A DNA stretch of 64,000 nt, from positions 372,001 through 436,000 of the forward strand of contig NZ_FXAW01000001.1 in NCBI RefSeq assembly GCF_900177665.1. Direction: 5' to 3'. The notes under the pieces are model-generated. The model ran no database searches, was not told the DNA's origin, and was given only the letters and a program-made list of their open reading frames with translations. A program made the translations under genes and the position numbers. Below are positions 7,825-15,381 of this stretch, piece by piece. The stretch is from Marivirga sericea (GTDB taxonomy: Bacteria; Bacteroidota; Bacteroidia; Cytophagales; Cyclobacteriaceae). Each line of letters opens with the position of its first letter. Positions within the stretch are counted from its first letter, which is position 1.

Positions 7825-7856
7825 GTTGCAAGGGGGTTGTGCAACCCCCTTGCAAC
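7825..7856. repeat. 32-bp hairpin, 15-bp perfect arms
   Basis: Arms GTTGCAAGGGGGTTG and CAACCCCCTTGCAAC are separated by only TG. It stands 59 bases before the HTH start codon and also contains a direct repeat of GGGGGTTG. It is probably an operator or cruciform controlling the replication module. Confidence 0.7.
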
Positions 7857-7914
7857 TGGTTTGATATTCCTCATTTTCCCAGCTTTGTCCCGACAACAAA
7901 AACAACTAAAATTT

Positions 7915-8184
7915 ATGGCAGCAGAAGTAATCACAACAGACGACTTGCACGAGTTCAAATTGGAACTTGTGGACGAATTCAGAAAGCTCCTTTCGGAGCA
8001 AAAAGGGGTTTCAACCAAAAAATGGTTGAAATCCGATGAGGTTAGAAAACTCCTGGGTATTAGTCCTGGTACGCTTCAAAACCTCAGGGTAAACGGCACC
8101 TTGCCATTCACCAAAATGGGCGGGGTTTTATACTACGATTCTCAGGACATTCACAGCATTTTGGAACAAAACAAAATAAGCTGA
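7915..8184 (+). CDS. Excisionase-like helix-turn-helix protein
   Basis: An 89-residue protein. A helical N-terminal segment (residues 1-30) is followed by a MerR/Xis-type HTH: WLKSDEVRKLLGISPGTLQNLRVNGTLPFTKMGGVLYY, which reads tool-box style DNA recognition plus wing. The frame is open further upstream to 7816, but that part would run through the hairpin at 7825-7856, so the ATG at 7915 is chosen. The stop and the next start share bases (TGATG), coupling it to the initiator. It is likely either the island's excision factor or a repressor of the replication operon. Confidence 0.8.
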   Translation: MAAEVITTDDLHEFKLELVDEFRKLLSEQKGVSTKKWLKSDEVRKLLGISPGTLQNLRVNGTLPFTKMGGVLYYDSQDIHSILEQNKIS

Positions 8185-9089
8185 TGGATACTCATGAAAA
8201 CTCAACACAGGAACCGGTGAATTTCATTCACCAGTTCCTATCAGCAATGGATAAAATTTCAGATACACCTGAAATGAATACCTCTCATGTCAGTCTCTAT
8301 ATTGGCTTGTTTACCATTTGGAATTATAGTCACTTCAAAAAGACTATCTCAATTAGTAGAAAAGATGTGATGAATATTTCAAGAATAGGCTCTAAGCACA
8401 CTTATTACAAATGTTTAAAAGACCTCCACCGAATGGGTTTTTTGAAATATTCCCCATCTCGCAATCCAATGATAGGTAGCTTAATAGAGATGACCACTTT
8501 CAGTACAAGTACTGAACAAGCAGTGAACAACCTTAGGGGCAATAATGAGACAAGTACTGCACTAGTTGGGGGCAAAAGTGGTACAAGTAGTGAACAAGTA
8601 CTGCACCAGCTTAGGGGCAAAAGTGGTACAAGCAGTGAACAAGTACTGCACCCTTACATAAACAATACAAACTATATAAACAATAAACAATATATATATG
8701 AAAAAAATAAAAATTCAGAAAAAGAAAAAACTAAAAGCAGCACAAATTCAAGAGCTTCAGCTCCAGTCTCGGATTCTGGCAAAAACGCATCACCAAAAGG
8801 TTCGCGTTTCACACCACCATCAAAAAAAGAGCTAAAAGCTTTTTTTGAACAGCAAACCGAAAAGTATTCTATTCCGGTTCGCTTAGCTCCCGTGGAGGCT
8901 GAAAAATTTTTCAATTATTATTCAGCAAAAGGCTGGAAAGTGGGCTCAAAATCGCCCATGAAAGATTGGAAAGCAGCAGTGCGAAACTGGCTCTTGAATT
9001 TTAAAAAATTCAATGGCTTTCAAAACGAGAAAAATGAAGCTGGCAAACTCCACAACAAAGAGGACAAAAGATATGACATACCGCTTTGA
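8184..9089 (+). CDS. Replication initiator-like protein with internal iterons
   Basis: A 301-residue protein. Residues about 30-100 look like a winged-helix replication-organizer domain (SLYIGLFTIWNYSHFKK, then SRKDVMNISRIGSKHTYYKCLKDLHRMGFL). Residues 105-160 are low-complexity, with a 15-residue repeat (GKSGTSSEQVLHQLR). The C-terminus (about 215-285) resembles the DnaD/phage replisome-organizer tail (FFNYYSAKGWKVGSK, DWKAAVRNWLLNF). The central repeat encodes four DNA iterons and is followed by an AT-rich stretch. The next gene is a DnaC-like ATPase, giving the initiator-loader order of lambda O-P and phage organizers. Origin melting and helicase loading for the excised island is the likely role. 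Confidence 0.65.
   Translation: MDTHENSTQEPVNFIHQFLSAMDKISDTPEMNTSHVSLYIGLFTIWNYSHFKKTISISRKDVMNISRIGSKHTYYKCLKDLHRMGFLKYSPSRNPMIGSLIEMTTFSTSTEQAVNNLRGNNETSTALVGGKSGTSSEQVLHQLRGKSGTSSEQVLHPYINNTNYINNKQYIYEKNKNSEKEKTKSSTNSRASAPVSDSGKNASPKGSRFTPPSKKELKAFFEQQTEKYSIPVRLAPVEAEKFFNYYSAKGWKVGSKSPMKDWKAAVRNWLLNFKKFNGFQNEKNEAGKLHNKEDKRYDIPL
8505..8745. other. Probable replication origin inside the initiator gene
   Basis: Four exact copies of ACAAGTACTG lie at 8505-8514, 8550-8559, 8594-8603 and 8639-8648, spaced 45, 44 and 45 bases. The first two copies are read in one codon frame (T-S-T) and the last two in another (Q-V-L), so the DNA sequence rather than the protein is conserved. From about 8655 to 8745 the sequence is almost pure A/T, which fits a DNA-unwinding element. 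Confidence 0.65.
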
Positions 9090-9108
9090 CATCCAAAGCA
9101 TCAACGCT

Positions 9109-9133
9109 GGAGGTCTCCGACCTCCACTTTTTT
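9109..9133 (+). terminator. Terminator or attenuator between initiator and loader genes
   Basis: Hairpin GGAGGTC-TCC-GACCTCC (9109-9125) followed by a T run. It lies 20 bases before the ATG of the AAA+ gene, so it may set the initiator-to-loader ratio by partial termination. Confidence 0.65.
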
Positions 9134-9152
9134 AATAAAAAACTCAAACCCA

Positions 9153-9791
9153 ATGCAACCAAAAAACTATTCTAGCAAGAAATTTCAATTCGAAAGATGC
9201 ATTGATTTCCTGCAAAAAGCAGGACAAACAGAATTTGGAAATCACTTTAAAGTTTACCGTGCTGACTATGAAATTATCTTCAAAATACTGGCGTATTTTT
9301 TCGAGGATGAAAAGCTCTGTGAGCAATACAAGCTTTCCATAAGAAAAGGACTTCTTTTGACTGGTCCCGTAGGCTGTGGCAAAACAACACTCATGATGCT
9401 CTTCCGCCACTTCCTCCACGCAGTCCACAAATACCCTGTTAAATCAACCAGAGAAATTTCTTACGAATTTCTAGACCATGGCTTTTCCATTATCAACAAA
9501 TATTCAAAAGCCCATTTCCAACGCTATCAAGACCAAATGGTACCTCGTACCCTTTGCCTCGATGACCTCGGCCTAGAATCCACTATCAAACATTTCGGAA
9601 ATGAAACTAACACAATAGCTGAAATACTTCTTAATCGCTATAGCCTTTTCACCTCCAGAGGAATGATTACCCATGCCACTACAAACTTAAATCCTGCTGA
9701 ATTAGAAAATCTCTATGGAAATAGAGTGAGGTCGAGAATGAGAGAAATGTTCAATTTGATTCCCTTTTCTTCAAATGACAAAAGGATTTAG
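9153..9791 (+). CDS. DnaC/IstB-like AAA+ ATPase, probable helicase loader
   Basis: A 212-residue ATPase. Walker A is GPVGCGKT (residues 71-78) and Walker B is LCLDDLGLE, typical of DnaC, DnaI and IstB proteins. A sensor-type stretch reads ITHATTNLNPAELENLYGNRVRSRMREM, with an arginine finger candidate in RVRSRM. It follows the initiator gene and probably loads the host replicative helicase at the island's origin. A broken second copy of its C-terminal third lies at 10811-10987. An IS21 IstB role is unlikely because no IstA transposase is adjacent. Confidence 0.8.
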   Translation: MQPKNYSSKKFQFERCIDFLQKAGQTEFGNHFKVYRADYEIIFKILAYFFEDEKLCEQYKLSIRKGLLLTGPVGCGKTTLMMLFRHFLHAVHKYPVKSTREISYEFLDHGFSIINKYSKAHFQRYQDQMVPRTLCLDDLGLESTIKHFGNETNTIAEILLNRYSLFTSRGMITHATTNLNPAELENLYGNRVRSRMREMFNLIPFSSNDKRI

Positions 9792-9897
9792 TTACGATTA
9801 ACGAAATCCTTTTAATTGTTAAGAAATTACAATAGTTTCATCTTAAAATTGTTGATGCAACTAAAAAACTTATGGCAATAGCAAAGGTTAGATGAAA

Positions 9898-10293
9898 TTA
9901 AGTGCTGAATAAGTGATTTTTATCCATTAAAAAATTTATCAGAACTATATATGCAATTATAAGTAGAACAATTTTTGCAACAAAAAAGAACCAAGTAGGA
10001 AAATTTAGTACTCTAGGATAATGAACATCATCTTCTGCCTGTTTAGCAGAGGTAATTCTCAGCAGAATCCCTATCATCACCGAGCCATAGATAAACTGCA
10101 TAAGATCAGATAGTAAAGCAAGACAAAAAATTAGCAAAGGTTTATACAAAATCTCGGGTAACTTAAACTCAGTCCCTTCATAAACTTTGAAGATCCAAAT
10201 TATTGCTATTCCAGCAAAACATAGCTGACGGCTAAGGTCACTTGCTTTGGTTGTAAAAACATCAAATGATTGACGTACATATTCTAATTTCAT
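9898..10293 (-). CDS. Four-helix membrane protein, unknown
   Basis: A 131-residue protein with hydrophobic segments at roughly 22-38, 45-75, and 100-122. No family recognised. It is transcribed towards the ATPase gene and starts exactly where the histone H1-like gene ends, so the two form an operon. Its role in the island is unknown; small membrane proteins encoded by islands are often toxins or superinfection factors, but nothing here shows that. Confidence 0.6.
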   Translation of the reverse strand: MKLEYVRQSFDVFTTKASDLSRQLCFAGIAIIWIFKVYEGTEFKLPEILYKPLLIFCLALLSDLMQFIYGSVMIGILLRITSAKQAEDDVHYPRVLNFPTWFFFVAKIVLLIIAYIVLINFLMDKNHLFST

Positions 10294-10496
10294 TAATACT
10301 TTTTTGGTCCTGTATTGTTACTATCATCCTCTTTTCGTGATTGAACTTCAATTCTGATTTCTTGTGCAAGATTTTTCAAATCTTGCATTCCTTTTCTTAT
10401 TCTAGTACCGGCAGCTTGATTTCCTTTATTATAGAACTTATCAAAGTCTTCTTCCAATGATAAAAGTAATTCTTTGATTGCTTCAAACCTTTTCAT
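10293..10496 (-). CDS. Histone H1-like (Hc1-type) DNA-binding protein
   Basis: A 67-residue basic protein. The pattern MKRFEAIKELLLSLEEDF, KFYNKGNQAAGTRIRKGM and QDLKNLAQEIRIEVQ is the Bacteroidota histone H1/Hc1-type family, normally 55-65 residues long. The family binds DNA and compacts the nucleoid. The tail (KEDDSNNTGPKKY) is less lysine-rich than usual. An island copy could act on island DNA or on silencing of the cargo. It shares its stop position with the start of the downstream membrane gene. Confidence 0.8.
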   Translation of the reverse strand: MKRFEAIKELLLSLEEDFDKFYNKGNQAAGTRIRKGMQDLKNLAQEIRIEVQSRKEDDSNNTGPKKY

Positions 10497-10810
10497 AATT
10501 TCTATTAATTTCTATTAAAATTAATAAATCCATCTAACAAATGCTAAAATGAATATGCATACATAGTTTTCTCCAAATTCTAGTTTTAGTATTATTCTAG
10601 CAAATGAGCTTCATATTCTTTTTTGCTGGGCATTAACTATGCCTTGTATCCATTCCCTTTTTTGTTTTATTTATTTCTTCCATCATTTTACTGTTTCCAA
10701 GTATTTTACAAATGCCTTGAAACCTACAAATCCTCTAAATTGGGAAAATAATAGAATTAAAACATTGCTATCACAGTCTCCTTCCCTTTTGGAGAAGGAT
10801 TAAGGATGGG
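10497..10810. other. Non-coding stretch with a Bacteroidota-type intergenic repeat
   Basis: No gene is seen. At about 10777-10810 there is a purine/pyrimidine palindromic block, CTCCTTCCCTTTTGGAGAAG followed by GATTAAGGATGGGG. Blocks of this style are scattered between genes in many Bacteroidota genomes. Here it abuts the truncated ATPase copy, so it may mark the break point. Confidence 0.5.
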
Positions 10811-10987
10811 GCTAATACCCTAGTCGAAATCATCCTCAATCGTTACAATCTTTGCATCAACAGAGGAATTATAACACAAACCACCATAAACTTGAACCCT
10901 GACCACCGAAAAAGCTTTAGAGTTAGATCAAGGATCAGAAAAATGATTAATTTAGTCCCATTTCAATCATCTGATAAAAGAACTTAA
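10811..10987 (+). pseudogene. Truncated DnaC-like ATPase (C-terminal third only)
   Basis: The conceptual translation ANTLVEIILNRYNL, then INRGIITQTTINLNP and RVRSRIRKMINLVPF, ends SSDKRT plus stop. It parallels the C-terminus of the intact ATPase at 9153-9791 (NTIAEILLNRYSL, SRGMITHATTNLNP, RVRSRMREMFNLIPF, SNDKRI). Walker A and B are missing, so it cannot work alone. It indicates that the island once held, or has absorbed part of, a second related replication module. Confidence 0.8.
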
Positions 10988-11130
10988 TGAGTCCAATCCT
11001 TATTGGTTTATCGCATTTTGTTGGAAACTCATCAAAAATTTTTATTAATATATATTATCCACTAATTTGACACTTTGAATATTAACAATGTTGATATTCA
11101 ATTTTAATTATTTCATCGTAGTTTGTAATT

Positions 11131-12168
11131 ATGTCAATTTTAAGTAAAAAGCGTGAAATTAATCGACTCATCAAATCTTTCGAAAGCGAAGCAGATCAGT
11201 ATCATGACATTGACTTTCATATTTATACTATAAACCAATCGCAAAGCACTATTAACAGGAAGTTTCGAAGACCAAATCATGGTATAATGTTATGGCAATA
11301 CATTGGCGAATTAGGCTCTGATAAGGCATTGACCGAATTTACTGAGAATCTACAAGACAGTGATCTCAAATGGGGTGTCAGAGGAGCAAAATTGACCAAA
11401 TACGGTATAATTGAAGGACAAGGCACAATTCAGTTTTTAAAAATGGCAAAACGTGCTGGTTCTTTATTTAGCGAGTCTGAAACAATGAAATTTAAATCAA
11501 GAGTGTTTCAAGAGATTCAGGACGATGAATTAAGAAAAAATCCAAAATCGAAACCAACCGTAGCTACAAATGACAATCCATTAGCCATTTGGCTGAATTA
11601 TCTGTTATACTTCATATCAAAGAATAATCCGTATCGACAATACTCAACAAAAATAGAACCAGATCTTTTTACTTTGTCTTTGCTAGCATTAGAAAAAATG
11701 GTAGAAGATGAAACACCTAACAAATCAGATAAATCATCAACGAAGTTAACTGATATTAATTTCAAAGTTGCTGTGTCATTTCCAGGAGAGAAAAGAAGGT
11801 ACGTTTCCAGTGTAGTTGATAACTTAAGAGCCCAATTAGGCAAAGACAAAATTTTCTATGATTTCGATTATCAAGCACAAATTGCACGTCCTAATGCTGA
11901 TGTTCTTTTACAAGATATCTATCATAAGCAATCAGAGTTGATTGTAGTCTTTCTATGTCAGGAGTACTCTCAAAAAGACTGGTGTGGTTTGGAATGGAGA
12001 GGCGTTCGTGACTTAATAAAAGCCAAAGAAGATGACAAAATTATGTTTGTGAGATTTGATAATGCAGAAATCGATGGTGCTTTTTCCATAGATGGCTATA
12101 TTGATGGAAATATATTCCAGCCTAAAGAAGTAGCAAGCTTCATTATTGAAAGAATTAACATTCTCTAA
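11131..12168 (+). CDS. TIR-domain protein, candidate antiphage effector
   Basis: A 345-residue cytoplasmic protein. The C-terminal domain (about 210-345) is TIR-like. It starts FKVAVSFPGEKRRYVSSVV, continues KIFYDFDYQAQ, VLLQDIYHKQSELIVVFLCQEY, and has the conserved QKDWCGLEW in which Glu288 is the expected NADase catalytic residue. The first 190 residues are a helical domain I do not recognise, with GVRGAKLTKYGIIEGQGTIQF. TIR proteins in bacterial islands usually degrade NAD+ or make cyclic ADP-ribose signals after phage detection. It has its own 340-base upstream region and is followed 257 bases later by an envelope protein, which may or may not be a partner. Confidence 0.8.
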   Translation: MSILSKKREINRLIKSFESEADQYHDIDFHIYTINQSQSTINRKFRRPNHGIMLWQYIGELGSDKALTEFTENLQDSDLKWGVRGAKLTKYGIIEGQGTIQFLKMAKRAGSLFSESETMKFKSRVFQEIQDDELRKNPKSKPTVATNDNPLAIWLNYLLYFISKNNPYRQYSTKIEPDLFTLSLLALEKMVEDETPNKSDKSSTKLTDINFKVAVSFPGEKRRYVSSVVDNLRAQLGKDKIFYDFDYQAQIARPNADVLLQDIYHKQSELIVVFLCQEYSQKDWCGLEWRGVRDLIKAKEDDKIMFVRFDNAEIDGAFSIDGYIDGNIFQPKEVASFIIERINIL

Positions 12169-12425
12169 TGAATGCTTAAAAATCTGTGTTAAAGTTCTTA
12201 AATGCTGCAATTTTCAATAAAGTAAACTGAGAAGTATTTAATTTAAGGACCATTCCAGTCTGATCTTAAAAATTAAAATTTTAATTACTTTTTATTAATA
12301 ACAAATTCTACTAACTTATTTATCAAAGACATGTGGCTAACTCTAAATACACTTCTTACCTATCAATAACGTGTAAATGATATATCAGTTAGAGCTAGTC
12401 GATAATTTAACCAAACCACCTGAAG

Positions 12426-14753
12426 ATGAAAAATCTTTCTTTATTAATAGTACTATTCATTTCATTTAAGACCTTTTCCCAAAGTCCAGTTTCACCAAAT
12501 CTTACTATCGGAGCTGGAAAAGTCCTTTTTGAAAAAGGACAACTGGACAGTGAACTAATAGCAGAAATAGTTTCTACAAAACAGGATGAGGTAAAAACCC
12601 AACTAACCAAAAACTTAATAAATAAATACTTAAGCAACAGTAATCTAGCGTTAAAAACCTTTGTTGCAAATAATCTTGATCTATTATTCAGTGAATCTTC
12701 AAAAGATATCAAAAAGAAAGAACTCCTTAAAAATTCAGCAGAATTGGCTGTCACAATGGGTTTTGCAGAATATTTTTTAGGAGATTTATCTAATAGGACA
12801 AATCAGTTTTTTAAAGAACAGAGAAATTATGATTTGAAGCTAGATAAAGACTTCAAAAGTGAAATAATAAAACGCGAAGAGCTAGAATTTCTTTTCGAAT
12901 ATATGCGAAATCTAAGTTTAGACTCAAGAGTAATTTTCTTTCATTACTTCTTTGGAAGCATGGACATCAAGATAGATAAATCTGGCAATTTGAACGATCA
13001 AAGATATGACCAGTTCATTTTATCGGTAGAAAATCACCAGAACGACCTTTCTAACATCACAGATTTAAAGGAATCGGTTAGGTTTAAAAAAGATAAAGAG
13101 TTTTACGATTCGCTTTCTTTAAGATCAAAAATATATTTCAGTTCGTCTTACTATTCAGTCAAAGGTTTTAGTAAATACGATCCAAGGCTTTTTACCCAAA
13201 ACCCTGAGAAGATTAAGAAAACTAACACTGAAAAAAATGCATTCAAATTTATAAGTTCACAAAGCTCTGACAATGATCAATACAAATATTTGATCAAGCC
13301 AAATTTACTCTCAATTTTTAAAAATGAACAAGACTTTGCATCTGAAAAATCAGGCGACTTCACTAGCCCTAACCATATTTATATTGATCTTGTATACGAA
13401 ACTCTCAGAAGTAATGAGAAAATAAAACAATTAGGTTTTTTTCAGAGAGAAAGAAACGAGTCCCATGCCAATTCTCGCTACATGTTTCTTAAAAGTGTCA
13501 AAAGCCATACTTTTAAAGAATATTTTGAGCCGCTTGAACAAATTATTTCTAACAAAATTGATGTCCTTATTATCTATTATGAATTGGCTCAAACTGTGCT
13601 TCATGAAGTCAAAACAAACCCTGACATAGTTAAAATGTATAAACAAGGTATCGAAAAAGATAAAACGCTGCAGCTAACGAAGGAATTAAATTTACTCAAA
13701 GAAAAAATAATAACAGCAAATTCTGATGTCCAAATTCCAGACCAAGAAAAAGCCTTCCTTAAAGAGCTAATGCAAAATCTTTCTCAAATTGAATATGAAA
13801 CATCTGTCCTAAATAACTATGTTAATTATTTCAGATCGGCTGTTATCCCCACTATTACTAGCTTTAGATTCAGCAACAATGCTTACCGAGAAATCTTGAT
13901 TCAAGCTGATAGCGTCTATACAGGTCTGCGGCAGGTTGGTATATCTAGGACATTTGAATTAGTTGGAATAAGTGATAATGATTTCTCCACTGAATACATT
14001 TCTAATGTTTGCAAAATAGATTCCGCGATGGAGTCTTTTAAACCGTACCTCACTCTACTCCAATATTTGGGTAGTTTAGATCAGGCCACAACTTATGATC
14101 GTATTTTCAAATTTATCGCTGACTTAGGTGATATAGCTAATAATCAAGAATCTCAAAAAATAATTAACACAATGGTTAATTATTTTGATAAGTATGCTTT
14201 GGTTAATGAGGAAAGTAATAGTATTCAAGTTGATTTAGAGGGCATTACTTCAGAATTATATAGTAGATATCAAGAAAATCTCAACAGTAGATTTTCTTTA
14301 ATGTTTACTGTTGGAATTAATACAGCTACACCTTGGGTCAAAGATTCTCAACTAAGTTTTTTAAAAGACAGTACAGGAATCTCTCCTTCAAGTGCCTCTT
14401 TTGTAAGTGAAAAAATAGGTTTTAGGTTTAATGTATTTGATTTTGCAAGAAAAAGCTCTACCAAGGGTGGAGCATATACACCTATACTAAATGACATTCA
14501 CATATTAGGTTACTTTTCTGGTCTCTTATATCAAATAGATGCTTTAAATAGTGTTAATGGTTTCGATAAAACTACTTTTGGTCTTGGAATCGGAACAACA
14601 TTTTTTAATGATCTATCATTTAACTTATCATATGCTGGGGCTGTTAGTTCTTGGAATAAAAGTAATTATATAAACATTGGGTTTGATATTCATATAACAG
14701 AGTATCTAAATCAATTAAATAAGCGTAGAAAAGAAAAAAAACTTGCAAAATAA
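12426..14753 (+). CDS. Large secreted protein with C-terminal barrel-like region, unknown
   Basis: A 775-residue protein with a signal peptide (residues 1-18, LLIVLFISFKTFSQS). Residues about 20-620 are mostly helical and charged. From about 630 on, the pattern changes to short beta strands (SRFSLMFTVGINTATP, FGLGIGTTFFNDLSFNLSY, NYINIGFDIHI), as in a small outer-membrane barrel or barrel fragment. It ends in a basic tail. I recognise no family. It stands alone between the TIR gene and a 630-base gap. A surface role, for example blocking phage adsorption, is speculation. Confidence 0.65.
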   Translation: MKNLSLLIVLFISFKTFSQSPVSPNLTIGAGKVLFEKGQLDSELIAEIVSTKQDEVKTQLTKNLINKYLSNSNLALKTFVANNLDLLFSESSKDIKKKELLKNSAELAVTMGFAEYFLGDLSNRTNQFFKEQRNYDLKLDKDFKSEIIKREELEFLFEYMRNLSLDSRVIFFHYFFGSMDIKIDKSGNLNDQRYDQFILSVENHQNDLSNITDLKESVRFKKDKEFYDSLSLRSKIYFSSSYYSVKGFSKYDPRLFTQNPEKIKKTNTEKNAFKFISSQSSDNDQYKYLIKPNLLSIFKNEQDFASEKSGDFTSPNHIYIDLVYETLRSNEKIKQLGFFQRERNESHANSRYMFLKSVKSHTFKEYFEPLEQIISNKIDVLIIYYELAQTVLHEVKTNPDIVKMYKQGIEKDKTLQLTKELNLLKEKIITANSDVQIPDQEKAFLKELMQNLSQIEYETSVLNNYVNYFRSAVIPTITSFRFSNNAYREILIQADSVYTGLRQVGISRTFELVGISDNDFSTEYISNVCKIDSAMESFKPYLTLLQYLGSLDQATTYDRIFKFIADLGDIANNQESQKIINTMVNYFDKYALVNEESNSIQVDLEGITSELYSRYQENLNSRFSLMFTVGINTATPWVKDSQLSFLKDSTGISPSSASFVSEKIGFRFNVFDFARKSSTKGGAYTPILNDIHILGYFSGLLYQIDALNSVNGFDKTTFGLGIGTTFFNDLSFNLSYAGAVSSWNKSNYINIGFDIHITEYLNQLNKRRKEKKLAK

Positions 14754-15317
14754 AGGCATCTAGCAACTTCCATACATAAATATTAACTTGTAGAATTCAA
14801 GGGAGAATAATTAATTCAAAATGTATTCAACAGTGCACAAAATACGGTTTCTTCAAATCTTTACACTAAGCCAATCAATCTGGTAAATCCCACCAAAATC
14901 AAAAAAACAATGGCTTATCTGGTACGGAACTTTTTACAGACGGCTCTCCGAAAAAAAATATTTATCTGAATTAGTACCATGTACGTGCTATGTAAGAATA
15001 TTGATTATTTCTCCAAGAATCATCTTTTCTAAATCATTTTCAATAGGTTTTTGCACCTAATTCTTCAAGTCACCATGAGAAGGCTTTATAATTGTACTCA
15101 AAATGGCAAAAAGAAATAGAATTAATATTGGTCTTAGCTTTAATTTTTTGAATTTCTAACTTTTTTTCGTGCCTTAGAATTTATCCATAGATTGAGGAAC
15201 CCTCACTTATAATCAAAGTAACATGTCTCTAGTCAGGACTTTTTCTTATTCTTACTTTAAAATAGTTAATCAGTAACTGTAATTTATTTTGTAATTATTT
15301 ACCAGTGATTTTTTACG
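14754..15317. other. Intergenic region without recognisable gene
   Basis: Very AT-rich; I see no ORF of convincing quality, RNA gene or repeat here. A promoter follows at its right end. Confidence 0.5.
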
Positions 15318-15350
15318 TTTTGTCTTTTCTTTTAAATAAAACTAATTTTG
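15318..15350 (+). promoter_or_regulatory. Promoter of the TPR/MazG/DUF2075 operon
   Basis: TTTTG at 15318-15322 and TAATTTTG at 15343-15350, with a 20-base gap. This fits the Bacteroidota consensus TTTG - about 19 bases - TAnnTTTG. It lies 32 bases before the ATG of the TPR gene. Confidence 0.6.
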
Positions 15351-15381
15351 TTTCACTAAATAAAATTAACTTTTCGCTTAC

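Noticed and set aside
7839-8039. Alternative frame over the HTH gene
   Set aside because: Shadow of the HTH gene, which has clear domain structure in the other frame.
8566-8655. CRISPR-like or simple tandem repeat
   Set aside because: The 45-bp units are within an open reading frame and lack spacers; the iteron explanation fits better.
9153-9791. IS21 IstB
   Set aside because: The ATPase pattern fits, but no IstA transposase or terminal repeats are found; the initiator gene upstream favours a helicase loader.
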